Below are positions 1 to 7,649 of a stretch of 64,000 nucleotides of DNA, in pieces (the first letter of the stretch is position 1; every line of letters begins with the position of its first letter). The position numbers were made by a program, and so were the translations under genes. The notes under the pieces are model-generated. The model did no database searches and was not told the origin of the DNA. It saw nothing but the letters and a program-made list of their open reading frames with translations. This stretch comes from JALHNI01 sp965229305 (GTDB lineage Bacteria; Acidobacteriota; Terriglobia; Bryobacterales; Bryobacteraceae): positions 62,001 to 126,000 of the forward strand of contig CBDDIZ010000032.1 in the NCBI GenBank assembly GCA_965229305.1. The letters run 5' to 3'.

Positions 1-1691
1 AAGTTGTGTTTGCCGCGAATCCAGGAGAAGTTATCGACGACCTGATAGACCTGATTATCGATGTTGAAAGGGCCGTTGGCGTCGTTGCCGAAGCGGCTGA
101 GGGTGCTGCCGGTGATGTTGACATCCGGGATGCCGAAGGAGTTGGGGTCAGTGACCTTAATCGGCGTGTTCAGCTTCGCGTTGACGTTATCGACGCCGGA
201 GAGTTCCTGGCTGATGTTATTGAAGAGCGAGTTGTAGCCGAAGCGGAATTCGTTGACCTTGGAGGAACTGAAGACGCGCGTATTGGCGAGAACCCATTGC
301 GAGGCGCGGGTGTAGAGGATGGTGCCGTTGAGTTTGACGCCGGGCGTGGTGGTGAGTTCGTCGGTCCAGCTATAGCGGCCGAACCATTGGGATTTGGCGC
401 TTTCGTTGAAGTCGATGCGGCCGGTGAATTGGTCTTTATCGACCGGCGTCTTGGCGAGGTATTGGTAGTTGCGGTTGGGGAGGCCGGTTTGCGGAAGGTT
501 CGGCAGCGGCGCGAACTCACTGAGCAGGAGGGCGGAACCGGCGCTGATGCGCGAGGCGGGGATCTGGTTGTTCGGGAAGGCCGAGGAGGTGATGGTAGTG
601 CCGGTGCGGACGCGGGTAAGCGGGTCCTGGAGCGGTGTGGTGACGACGGAGAAATCGCCGCGGCGCATCTCGGGCGTCATGGAGGTGAAGAAGTTTGTGG
701 AGGTGGTGCGCGACTTGAAGCCTTCATAGTTGGCCATGAAGAAGATGCGGTCGCGGCCATTCAGCAGCTTGGGAATCCAAACGGGACCGGAGAGCGTGCC
801 GCCATATTGATTCTGGCGGTAAGGCGGCTTGAGGGGCGCGGTTTGCGTGGGGCTCTCGGGATCCTTGAAGAAGTATGGACGGGCATCGAGCTTGTCGTTG
901 CGGAGGAACTCGAAGGCCGAACCATGGTACTGGTTGGAGCCGCCCTTGGTGGAGACGTTGATCTGTCCAGCGCCGCGGCCGAACTCGGCGGGGAAGATCC
1001 CGGTTTGCACTTTGAATTCCTGCAAGGCTTCGACGGAGGGAAGCACGATGTAAAGGTTGAAGTTGATGTCGGTGTTGGTGATGCCGTCGAGGGTGTAGTT
1101 ACTCCAAGCGGAGCGGGCCCCGGAGACCGACATGGTGATCTGCGAGCGCGTGCCGCCCTGACGGCCGGCGGCCTGGGCGGCTTGATTGAAGCCGTAAGTG
1201 ACGTTGGGACTGAGAGCGACCAAGCTAAGGAAGTTGCGGCCGTTGAGAGGCAGATCCGTAATGCGCTTCTGCTCGACGACGGTGCCGACGGTGGCATTCT
1301 CGGTGGTGAGTAACTGGGCGTTGCCGCTGACTTCGACGACTTCGCTGACCTGGCCGACTTCGAGGGTGAAGTCGACGCGGGCGGTCTGCTGGACCTGAAG
1401 CTCAACGCTGGTGCGCGTGGCAGACTTGAAGCCGGATAACTCAGCCTTTACGTCGTAGAGGCCCGGGACGAGAGCCGGGATCACATAAATGCCGTCTTGG
1501 TTGGTGGTGACATCGCGGATACCGTTGGTGGCGATGTTGCGGACGGTTACTTTGGCGCCGTTGACCGCGGCGCCGGAAGGGTCTTTGACCTCTCCTGTAA
1601 ACGTGCCTAAAGTTTGACCGGAAAGCTGGCCAGCGGCCAGCAAAAGTAAGGTGGCGGCAGTTAAGCAGAACTGCCGTTGTGAAACTCTCAT
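1..1691 (-). CDS. TonB-dependent receptor, Oar-like, N-terminal part (cut by left edge)
   Basis: Outer-membrane receptor expected to import a substrate using TonB energy. The minus-strand frame is open from the ATG at 1691 to the window edge (563 codons). It begins with a signal peptide (MRVSQRQFCLTAATLLLLAA, cleavage near residue 25), then a carboxypeptidase-regulatory-like beta sandwich (about 28-110, GTFTGEVKDPSGAAVNGAKV), a plug domain (about 115-260, with YTLDGITNTD) and the first barrel strands. The start is supported by GGAGG seven bases upstream. This order is typical of the 1000-1200-residue Oar-like receptors abundant in Acidobacteriota. It shares its upstream palindrome with the operon starting at 7053, so the two are probably co-regulated and the cargo is probably the substrate of that operon. 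Substrate unknown; the C-terminal half is not visible. Confidence 0.9.
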   Translation of the reverse strand, partial: MRVSQRQFCLTAATLLLLAAGQLSGQTLGTFTGEVKDPSGAAVNGAKVTVRNIATNGIRDVTTNQDGIYVIPALVPGLYDVKAELSGFKSATRTSVELQVQQTARVDFTLEVGQVSEVVEVSGNAQLLTTENATVGTVVEQKRITDLPLNGRNFLSLVALSPNVTYGFNQAAQAAGRQGGTRSQITMSVSGARSAWSNYTLDGITNTDINFNLYIVLPSVEALQEFKVQTGIFPAEFGRGAGQINVSTKGGSNQYHGSAFEFLRNDKLDARPYFFKDPESPTQTAPLKPPYRQNQYGGTLSGPVWIPKLLNGRDRIFFMANYEGFKSRTTSTNFFTSMTPEMRRGDFSVVTTPLQDPLTRVRTGTTITSSAFPNNQIPASRISAGSALLLSEFAPLPNLPQTGLPNRNYQYLAKTPVDKDQFTGRIDFNESAKSQWFGRYSWTDELTTTPGVKLNGTILYTRASQWVLANTRVFSSSKVNEFRFGYNSLFNNISQELSGVDNVNAKLNTPIKVTDPNSFGIPDVNITGSTLSRFGNDANGPFNIDNQVYQVVDNFSWIRGKHN

Positions 1692-1766
1692 GGTTTCCTC
1701 CCCGAAGCTATCAGCACAACGATGACAGAGCACAATGGCACCCCTCGCCATCGCAGGGCTCTGAAT

Positions 1767-1772
1767 ACGATA
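1767..1772 (-). promoter_or_regulatory. Probable -10 hexamer of the TonB receptor gene
   Basis: TATCGT on the minus strand, a TANNNT-type hexamer 22 nt downstream of the palindrome at 1795-1810. The operon at 7053 has TAGCCT at nearly the same distance (23 nt) from its copy of the palindrome, which supports both calls. Confidence 0.45.
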
Positions 1773-1787
1773 CAGACTTGACTTACC

Positions 1788-1811
1788 GAAATCGCCTATC
1801 CGTGGATAGGG
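1788..1811. promoter_or_regulatory. Palindromic operator, copy 1 (CCTATCC-N2-GGATAGG)
   Basis: CCTATCC (1795-1801) and GGATAGG (1804-1810) form a perfect 7-bp inverted repeat with a 2-bp spacer. The 24-bp block from 1788 to 1811 (GAAATCG, palindrome, G) recurs at 7090-7113, differing only in the two spacer bases. It lies about 100 bp upstream of the receptor start, next to the predicted promoter. Probably a binding site of a dimeric regulator; which one is unknown, and no regulator gene is adjacent. Confidence 0.75.
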
Positions 1812-2008
1812 TGGCGTGGATAATATCACGGCCGTTCGTGAAATGCATGGGGACGGCGGAAAGTTCTTTTCGGAAGGCAGGAGCGGCATCGGCGGCGGGC
1901 GGTCCCTCGGCTGTCCATCCGAGATCACGACGGCCGTCGATGCCGTTTCCAGGGTCCGCGGATCGCGCGGCCGGGTGGCCGGTGAAGCCAAGTCAGGAAA
2001 TCACGAGG

Positions 2009-2878
2009 CTACACGGCGAAAAGCTTCTCCGCATAAACGCGGCTGAGGCGGAGGTTCTCTTTCAAGGGACGGGTGATGACGGTGTCGTCGTGATAGGCGA
2101 GCTCGACGATCACGAGGGGCTTGAGCTTGAGCTGGGAAATGGTTTTGGCGATGGCGGCGTAATCGATGTCGCCGGGCTCGAAGGCCTGCAGCGGAGAGTT
2201 GTTGATGCGATTGCGGAGATGGATTTCGGTAAGGCGGGGGCCGGTTTCGCGGATGAGGGCGCTGGGGTCGAGATTGGCGCGATAGACGAACTCGAGGTCG
2301 AGGCAGATGGTGACCAATTGAGGGTCCGTGTGGTGGAGGATGTGACGCCATTCCCAGGCGTGGTTGTCGAGCTCGGGGTTGTGGTGATGGACGCGGAACT
2401 CGAAGCCGGCGGACTTCAAGGCCTGGCCGAAGCGGTTGAGATTCTTCGCCTGGGTGGCGAGTTCCGCGGCGGTTTTGGCGGCGCCTTGCGGTTTGGGGTT
2501 CGGATTAGTGACGAGGGCGGTGCAGCCATAGGGCTTGCAGAGCGCGGCGATGGCGAGGGCCTTCTCGATGGTCTTTTCGGCGAGGTCGTCCTGGTGCATC
2601 ACGCCGCCGGCGTAGACCGAGGGCATGGGGAGCCGGTACTTGTCGACGAGCTCGAGGGTTTTGGTTTTGGTGGCGGGCGCGAAGAAGCCGTCGTTGAGTT
2701 CGATGTTCTGGAAGCCGGCGTAGGGCGCAGTGGGGAAGAGGTCGTCGAGCAGGTCGACGAGGGGGCGCTTCTCGCGGAGGGCGAGGTTCATCCAGATCCA
2801 CCCTTCCATGGAGAGGCGGGAGGGCGCGACCGCGAGGGCGGGCGTCGAGAGGAGAGCGAGGGCTTGGCGGCGGTTCAT
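2009..2878 (-). CDS. Sugar phosphate isomerase/epimerase-like TIM barrel protein (exported)
   Basis: Xylose-isomerase-like TIM barrel (AP endonuclease family 2 fold), 289 residues, last gene of the operon. The start MNRRQALALLSTPALAVAPS carries a twin-Arg-like or Sec signal, so it probably acts outside the cytoplasm. Barrel-strand motifs with likely metal ligands are visible: NIELNDGF (about 50), VHHHNPELD (about 155), TICLDLEFVYRA (about 185) and TEIHLRN (about 215). Enzymes of this fold isomerise, epimerise or cleave sugars, often 3-keto sugars. The ATG at 2878 overlaps the previous stop in an ATGA, implying translational coupling. A longer in-frame start at 3127 would lie inside the neighbouring gene and is rejected. 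Exact reaction unknown. Confidence 0.85.
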   Translation of the reverse strand: MNRRQALALLSTPALAVAPSRLSMEGWIWMNLALREKRPLVDLLDDLFPTAPYAGFQNIELNDGFFAPATKTKTLELVDKYRLPMPSVYAGGVMHQDDLAEKTIEKALAIAALCKPYGCTALVTNPNPKPQGAAKTAAELATQAKNLNRFGQALKSAGFEFRVHHHNPELDNHAWEWRHILHHTDPQLVTICLDLEFVYRANLDPSALIRETGPRLTEIHLRNRINNSPLQAFEPGDIDYAAIAKTISQLKLKPLVIVELAYHDDTVITRPLKENLRLSRVYAEKLFAV

Positions 2879-3657
2879 AGGAGTTTGCGGGCGTAGGCCA
2901 TCTGACGGGCGACGTCGTCGTTGATGTCGCCTTCCTTTTCGTATTCGAAGGCGATGAGGCCGGTGAAGTTCAGCTTCTTGAGGGCGGCCATGACTGCGGG
3001 AATTTTGCAGAGGCCGGTGCCGAGAGGGACGTTGACTTCGGCGCCGGGGGCCTGGATGTCTTTGAGATGGACGAGGCGGAGATGGGGGCCGAGCTGGCGG
3101 ATCGCTTCGAGCGGCTCGTGACCGCAAGAGATGATGTGGCCGATGTCGAGGGTGACGCCCATGGTCTTCGAGCGGCCTTGGAGGGCTTTCAGGAGGTCTT
3201 CGGGGCTTTCGTAGGCGAACTTGCGTTTGGCAAAGAAGTGGTTGTGGATACCGAAGGTGAGCTTTTCCTGGGTGAAGCGCTCATCGACTTTGGCGAGCCA
3301 TTCGCCTTCGGGGTCGCCGCTGACGTTCGAGACGCCGAGGATTCTGGCGAATTTGACGGTGTCGTCGAGGTCCTGCTGGGACTTGATGGTGGGGGCGTAG
3401 TAGGAGACGCAGCGGATCCGGGCGGCGTCGAGTTTGCGGCGGAATGTTTCAAACATTTCGACGGGCGGATGTTTGAAGGTCATGAACTCGCCGCGGGAGA
3501 GTTCGATTTCGTTGACTTTGATGGCCTGCAACTGGGCGATCATCGCGTCGACGGAGAGGTTGTGATAGGTGTAGGCGCCGATGCCCAGGCGGAGTTGGCC
3601 GGCACCGAGGGCGGTGGAGGCGGCGGCAAGGGAGGCGGTGAAGGTTCGACGGTTCAT
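2875..3657 (-). CDS. Sugar phosphate isomerase/epimerase-like TIM barrel protein (second copy, exported)
   Basis: Second xylose-isomerase-like TIM barrel, 260 residues, with the N-terminal signal MNRRTFTASLAAASTALGAG. Visible motifs are EIELSRGE (about 50), SGDPEGEW (about 112), FGIHNHF (about 133), VTLDIGHI (about 168), LVHLKDI (about 192) and IAFEYEKEGD near the C-terminus, which place His, Asp and Glu ligands at strand ends as in the family. It is clearly diverged from its downstream neighbour, so the two probably catalyse successive or alternative steps. Both junctions are 4-base ATGA overlaps (2875-2878 and 3654-3657). Association with ThuA and Gfo/Idh/MocA proteins is typical of glycoside or keto-sugar processing; the substrate is unknown. 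Confidence 0.85.
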   Translation of the reverse strand: MNRRTFTASLAAASTALGAGQLRLGIGAYTYHNLSVDAMIAQLQAIKVNEIELSRGEFMTFKHPPVEMFETFRRKLDAARIRCVSYYAPTIKSQQDLDDTVKFARILGVSNVSGDPEGEWLAKVDERFTQEKLTFGIHNHFFAKRKFAYESPEDLLKALQGRSKTMGVTLDIGHIISCGHEPLEAIRQLGPHLRLVHLKDIQAPGAEVNVPLGTGLCKIPAVMAALKKLNFTGLIAFEYEKEGDINDDVARQMAYARKLL

Positions 3658-4448
3658 TTGGCTTCCTGAAGGGGGCGGGGCGTGACGTCGGCGCTGGTGA
3701 GGCCGAGGGCCCATTTGATGGCTTCGAGATACATGAGGCGGATATCGGGACGGTCCCAGTTGGTTTCGACGTGGCCGAGGGTGGAGTAAAAGACGCGGCC
3801 CTTGCCGTAGGTCTTGGCCCAGGCGACGGCGAAGTCACGGTCCGGCCGGTGGACTTTGGGGTTGGTGAGGTCGAGCTTGGCAGGGTCGAGACGAAGGAGG
3901 ACGCGGAGCTTGTCGCGCGAGTAAGACTTCATCTGGTAGATCTCGTCCTCGAGCGTGAAGCTGGCGGGGAAGGCGTTCATGCCCGGGAATCTGGCGTCTT
4001 CGACGAGGATGGGGGCGGCGAAGGTGTTCCAGGGATGTTCGTCGAAGGTGCCACCGACAAGGTCGACGAACTCGGGCCATTTGGTCCAGGTGATGGCGGC
4101 ACTGTGGACGCCGATGAAGCCTTTGCCGTCGTCGCGGATGAAGGAGAGGAAGTCGGCCTTCTGCTGGTCGTCCATGGCGGGGTTGCCGCCAGTGTAGAAG
4201 AGGACCGCGTCGAAGCTGTTCAGGTTTTTGGCGTTGTACTCGAGCTTCTTTTTGGTGAGCGGCTCAGTGTCGGTGCGGATGTGCGTGTCCCAGAGGCCGC
4301 TCTCTTTGCCGAGACGGTCGATGGTGGCCATGGCGTGGGTGATGGCGGCATGGCGGAAGCCTTTCTCATCGCCGATCACGAGGAGTTGCTTCCGCGGCGT
4401 TTGCGCCTGCAAGGCCACGACGCAGGCGAGCAGGAGCAGCGGCTTCAT
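3654..4448 (-). CDS. ThuA-like domain protein (exported)
   Basis: ThuA-type (trehalose-utilisation, class I glutamine-amidotransferase-like fold) protein of 264 residues with signal peptide MKPLLLLACVVALQAQ. Family landmarks are LVIGDEKGFRHAAI near residue 23, DAVLFYTGG (about 84), GKGFIGVHSAA (about 108), GGTFDEHPW (about 132) and GKGRVFYSTLGH (about 220). ThuA proteins occur in sugar-utilisation operons, but their chemistry is poorly defined. Here it sits between a cytochrome-copper protein and two TIM barrels with ATGA overlaps on both sides, so it acts in the same extracytoplasmic pathway. The frame ends in TGA overlapping the next ATG. Confidence 0.88.
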   Translation of the reverse strand: MKPLLLLACVVALQAQTPRKQLLVIGDEKGFRHAAITHAMATIDRLGKESGLWDTHIRTDTEPLTKKKLEYNAKNLNSFDAVLFYTGGNPAMDDQQKADFLSFIRDDGKGFIGVHSAAITWTKWPEFVDLVGGTFDEHPWNTFAAPILVEDARFPGMNAFPASFTLEDEIYQMKSYSRDKLRVLLRLDPAKLDLTNPKVHRPDRDFAVAWAKTYGKGRVFYSTLGHVETNWDRPDIRLMYLEAIKWALGLTSADVTPRPLQEAK

Positions 4449-5725
4449 AGGCCGGCTTTCTTGGGTGGGGCGGGGATCTTCTTTTCGTCGAAGGCGGCAT
4501 CGAAGACGAAGTTGAAGAAGCCGACCATCATTTCGTCCCAGCTTTGGTCGCCCCAGTAGACGTCCTTGGTGGGGTCCGGGTTGTACTTGTTGTTGGGGGA
4601 GTTATCGAAGTGCGCGGTGCATTCGATGACGGTGCCTTTGGGCAGGAAGAGCGGTTTCTCGAGGTTGTACCAAAGCTGCCAGGCGAAGCTGTAGTGGGGA
4701 ACGCTGAGGAGCGTTTCGCGGCGGCCATCGGGGAAGCGGACGTGATAGATGAAGTCCTTGCCGCGGGCGTGCATGTGGGGATGAAGGCCGTGGAGCGTGA
4801 CGTCAGCGCCGAGTTCGAACTCGGCGTCGACGCGGTGGTTGCCGTCGCCGGCGGGGATTTTGAACTTGCCGTTGACGGCGGAGAAGGTCATGACGCGCTG
4901 TTGGGGCGGCTCTTTGGCGAGGACCAGACCAATGCGGGTGAGGTCCGTGGAGGGCTTGCCATCGGTGGTGTAGTGGACCTGGATGATGATGTCGGAGCCG
5001 GCTTTGACGAGCTTGGCTTTGCCCGATTCAAAGGCTTCGGGGGGCTGGCCGGGAGCGTAGCCGACGAGGAAGTCGCTGGGGAGAGCGGCGGTATCGACTT
5101 GCTTGGGGTCGGGCTTGGGCGGGATGTAGGGCTCGCCATCGGCTTTGATGCCGGGGAGCCAGTTGGAGCCGGGCTCGCGGACGTAGGCAATGATGTGGTG
5201 GACGTGGGAACGGTCGCCGGGACGGGCTTCAGCGAACTGGACCCAGGTGTCTTTCTTGAAGCCGGAGGGTACGAGCCAATGCAGATACTCGATGGTGCCG
5301 CTGGCGGGGATCTTATAAGGCTTGGGCAGTTGGAAGACGACATCGGGCTGGGGGATGCCCCAGCCGGTGGTGAACTTCTTGGGGGCGGGAAGGTCTTTCG
5401 GGTCGCCTTCGGGGGCGCCGCCGGAGGCCCATTGCACGATGGTGTCGATGTTGCGCTGACTCATGGAGGCGTCGTTCTTGAACTGGCCGTAATGAGGGTC
5501 CGCATGCCAGGGCGGCATGGTGCGCTTGAGGACGGCGTTGCGGATGGCGGCGGCGTAAGGACGGGCCTGCTTGTAAGTGAGCAGGGGAAAGGGTCCGATT
5601 TCGCCGGGCCGGTGACAGCCTTGGCAATGGTCCTGAAGGAGGGGGGCGACGTCTTTATTGAAGGTGGGCGTGGCGGCGGACAGCGCCGCCGCGCCGGTGA
5701 GGACGAGAGCAAGTTGCTTGATCAT
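4445..5725 (-). CDS. Cytochrome c / copper type II ascorbate-dependent monooxygenase-like fusion
   Basis: Exported 426-residue fusion. After a signal peptide (cleavage near residue 18) comes a small planctomycete-type heme c domain with CQGCH at residues 34-38 and a possible axial Met in RTMPPWH (about 70). The remainder resembles peptidylglycine/dopamine monooxygenase-type copper domains: SHVHHII (about 172) and IIQVHY (about 250) could supply the first copper site, and LHPHMHARGKDF (about 318) with the Met residues in DEMMVGFF (about 405) the second. In the known family each copper is held by His ligands, and a Met completes the second site. The heme could feed electrons to the copper sites in place of ascorbate; that is inference. 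ATGA overlaps couple it to both neighbours. Confidence 0.82.
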   Translation of the reverse strand: MIKQLALVLTGAAALSAATPTFNKDVAPLLQDHCQGCHRPGEIGPFPLLTYKQARPYAAAIRNAVLKRTMPPWHADPHYGQFKNDASMSQRNIDTIVQWASGGAPEGDPKDLPAPKKFTTGWGIPQPDVVFQLPKPYKIPASGTIEYLHWLVPSGFKKDTWVQFAEARPGDRSHVHHIIAYVREPGSNWLPGIKADGEPYIPPKPDPKQVDTAALPSDFLVGYAPGQPPEAFESGKAKLVKAGSDIIIQVHYTTDGKPSTDLTRIGLVLAKEPPQQRVMTFSAVNGKFKIPAGDGNHRVDAEFELGADVTLHGLHPHMHARGKDFIYHVRFPDGRRETLLSVPHYSFAWQLWYNLEKPLFLPKGTVIECTAHFDNSPNNKYNPDPTKDVYWGDQSWDEMMVGFFNFVFDAAFDEKKIPAPPKKAGL

Positions 5726-7053
5726 GCGGAAGCCTTTTCGACCATCTTGTCAGGATCCCAATGGACGATGCGTTTCTCGAAGTGGCTGACGTTCGAGAGC
5801 AGGGCGGGTCCGGCGGCGCGGAGGCCGAAGACGGCATCTTCCACGACGGGGCGGCGCTTGCGCACGGCGTCGAAGAAGTTTTCATGGTGAGCTTGTTGTT
5901 CGGTGTAGCCGCGCGGGAAGGCCCATTGTTCTTCGCTGTTGGCTTGCATGGAAGCGGGCGAGGGCGCGGGGGTGGGGTACTTTTCGCGGTAGTCGCGTAA
6001 GAAGGCGTCGGCAGTGGCTTTGCTGAACGTGGAGGCGGACTGGCCGGGGGCGGAGTCGCGCTGCTTCTTTTGCAGCGAGATCGTGCCGCGCACGGTGACG
6101 TTCAGCACGCCATCGGTGCCGATGAAGCGGAACCCGCTGTTGTCGCCGCCGCCGGCGAGGAAGTTGACGCGGAGGCTGACGTGGAAGGCGGGATGCTTCG
6201 ACGTCTCGGGGTATTCGAAGAGGCCGATCAAGAGGTCGGGAACGTCGCGGCCGTCTTTCCAGTAGTGCAGGCCGCCACTGGACATGACGCGGTTCGGGCC
6301 GTTGGACTCCATGACGAAGTGGATGCCGGTGAAGAGGTGAACGAAGAGGTCGCCGGCGACGCCGGAGCCGTAGTCCTGGTAGTTGCGCCAGCGGAAGAGG
6401 CGGATGGGGTCGAAGGAGTGGCGGGGGGCGGAGCCGAGGAAGCGGTCCCAGTCAATGTTGGCGGGGGTGGCGTCGGGCGGGATGGAATACTGCCAGGCGC
6501 CTTGAGCGGAGTTGCGGTCCCAGTAGGACTCGATCATGTGGACTTTGCCGATGACGCCGCTGCGGACCAGTTCGCGGGCCTTCTGATAAAGGATGGAGCT
6601 GGCGAGTTGGCTGCCGACTTGAAGGATGCGGCCGGTGTCCTGTTGGGCTCGGATGATGGCGGCGCCTTCCTGCCATTGGCGGACCATGGGCTTCTGGCAG
6701 TAGACGTCCTTGCCGGCGCGCATGGCTTCGGCGGCGATGGGGGCGTGCCAATGGTCCGGGGTGGCGACGATGACGGCGTCGATGTCGGGGCGCGAGAGGA
6801 TCTGGCGGTAGTCGCGGGTGGTGAAGATCTGGGAGCCGAATTGTTCTTTGGCGCGGGTGAGGCGGCCATCGTAGACATCGCAAACGGCGACGACCTGGTT
6901 GCCGGGGATGCCGGCGGCGGTTTGGAGATCGAGCTGGCCCATGATGCCGTAGCCGATGCAGGCGACGTTGAGGCGGTCGTTGGGGCTTTTGGGGGGCGGG
7001 GTGGCGGCGAGGAGTCCGGTGGACTGGAGGAGGGTGCGGCGCGCGATTTTCAT
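5722..7053 (-). CDS. Gfo/Idh/MocA family oxidoreductase (Tat/Sec-exported), first gene of operon
   Basis: NAD(P)-dependent sugar or cyclitol oxidoreductase of 443 residues. The N-terminus MKIARRTLLQSTGLLAA is a twin-Arg-like signal. The Rossmann domain follows with ACIGYGIMGQLDL (glycine motif, about 31), AVCDVYDGR (about 57), VIVATPDHWHAPIA (about 91) and the EKP-equivalent GKDVYCQKP (about 114). The C-terminal alpha/beta domain contains GVAGDLFVHLF with the usual substrate-side Asp/His. I chose the ATG at 7053 rather than 7077 because the signal begins there. A TAGCCT -10 box lies 14 nt upstream and the palindrome at 7097-7112 just beyond. Exported members with a tightly bound cofactor are common in Acidobacteriota and Planctomycetes; substrate unknown. 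Confidence 0.88.
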   Translation of the reverse strand: MKIARRTLLQSTGLLAATPPPKSPNDRLNVACIGYGIMGQLDLQTAAGIPGNQVVAVCDVYDGRLTRAKEQFGSQIFTTRDYRQILSRPDIDAVIVATPDHWHAPIAAEAMRAGKDVYCQKPMVRQWQEGAAIIRAQQDTGRILQVGSQLASSILYQKARELVRSGVIGKVHMIESYWDRNSAQGAWQYSIPPDATPANIDWDRFLGSAPRHSFDPIRLFRWRNYQDYGSGVAGDLFVHLFTGIHFVMESNGPNRVMSSGGLHYWKDGRDVPDLLIGLFEYPETSKHPAFHVSLRVNFLAGGGDNSGFRFIGTDGVLNVTVRGTISLQKKQRDSAPGQSASTFSKATADAFLRDYREKYPTPAPSPASMQANSEEQWAFPRGYTEQQAHHENFFDAVRKRRPVVEDAVFGLRAAGPALLSNVSHFEKRIVHWDPDKMVEKASA

Positions 7054-7067
7054 GGTGCGGGAAGTTG

Positions 7068-7073
7068 AGGCTA
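7068..7073 (-). promoter_or_regulatory. Probable -10 hexamer of the 7053 operon
   Basis: TAGCCT on the minus strand, 14 nt upstream of the ATG at 7053 and 23 nt downstream of the palindrome at 7097-7112. The implied transcript leader is only about 8 nt, with no Shine-Dalgarno. Confidence 0.45.
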
Positions 7074-7089
7074 ACACGCCGGACAGGTG

Positions 7090-7113
7090 GAAATCGCCTA
7101 TCCAGGGATAGGG
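7090..7113. promoter_or_regulatory. Palindromic operator, copy 2 (CCTATCC-N2-GGATAGG)
   Basis: CCTATCC (7097-7103) and GGATAGG (7106-7112) with spacer AG. The surrounding 24 bases match 1788-1811 except for the two spacer bases. The centre lies about 34 bp upstream of the -10 centre, where it would overlap or touch the -35 region; this suits a class II activator or a repressor. It links this operon to the TonB receptor at 1691. Confidence 0.75.
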
Positions 7114-7222
7114 GGCCCGAATGAGGGGATGGGGCGGGTCCGGGGAGGTGATTGAATGCCCGAGGGTGGATTAGAGATCAGGGGGCCGATCCCCGCAGGG
7201 GGGCCGAAGTTCGGATAACCCC

Positions 7223-7251
7223 TTGATTTATTTAAGACATCGCTGTTAGAT
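7223..7251 (+). promoter_or_regulatory. Sigma70-like promoter of the small gene at 7341
   Basis: TTGATT (7223-7228), a 17-bp spacer, then TTAGAT (7246-7251) on the plus strand. Spacing is ideal, and the stretch is AT-rich in an otherwise GC-rich region. The leader to the ATG at 7341 would be about 80 nt. Confidence 0.5.
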
Positions 7252-7340
7252 GAGGCAGTCAATCAGGTGGCCATACGGCGCGCGGAGTGAGTTTCACCCC
7301 GGGGGCGTGTATGGACGTGATGCCGGTGGAGGTTCACTCG

Positions 7341-7640
7341 ATGAACATGCTCACTGCTGTTGAACAACTCGCCGCTGCGCGACGCCTATCCGCTGAGGAG
7401 TTTATGAAGCAAGCGGAGTTGGCGAGGGAAGGGTCCAGTTATGTGTCGCCGGAGTGCTTACTGCCGGCGGAGATCGCTCATTTTCGCGAATACGAATGTT
7501 GGCCGGGACAGTATGCCGAGGAGATCGAGCGGCATCTTGCTTGTTGCCTGGCGTGCCGGACGCTGCTGGAGGCGAGTTCACCGGGAGCGGATCGCCAGCG
7601 GGAGTTTGCCCACTATGCGACGCAAGGGGGCGGGCGGTGA
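7341..7640 (+). CDS. Small zinc-finger-like protein (anti-sigma-type HxxxCxxC motif)
   Basis: 99-residue soluble protein of unknown function. The start at 7341 is favoured by GGAGG eight bases upstream; a GTG at 7287 would add 18 residues. Its C-terminal half holds HFREYECW and EIERHLACCLACRTLLEA. The pattern His-x3-Cys-x2-Cys is that of the zinc-binding domain of many anti-sigma factors (zf-HC2), where the same helix carries the Cys pair. There is no transmembrane segment and no adjacent sigma factor gene; the nearest is 50 kb away. It converges on the DMFase-like gene ending at 7650. It could be an orphan cytosolic anti-sigma factor or simply a structural zinc protein. Confidence 0.6.
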   Translation: MNMLTAVEQLAAARRLSAEEFMKQAELAREGSSYVSPECLLPAEIAHFREYECWPGQYAEEIERHLACCLACRTLLEASSPGADRQREFAHYATQGGGR

Positions 7641-7649
7641 GCCCGCCCG

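Larger units (their letters stand above)
1692..2008. other. Intergenic region holding the receptor promoter
   Basis: 317 bases between the receptor start and the end of the TIM-barrel operon. The half near the receptor holds its RBS, the -10 candidate and the palindrome at 1795-1810. In 1820-2008 I recognise nothing: short open frames exist on both strands but none has a recognisable motif or a good RBS, and there is no clear intrinsic terminator for the operon that ends at 2009. Confidence 0.6.

Noticed and set aside
6..1313. 435-codon plus-strand frame
   Set aside because: It is a shadow of the TonB receptor on the minus strand, with no RBS and Glu/Gly/Val-rich low-complexity translation.
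1816..2046. 76-codon plus-strand frame in the first intergenic region
   Set aside because: No RBS, no motif, and it runs into the opposing TIM-barrel gene.
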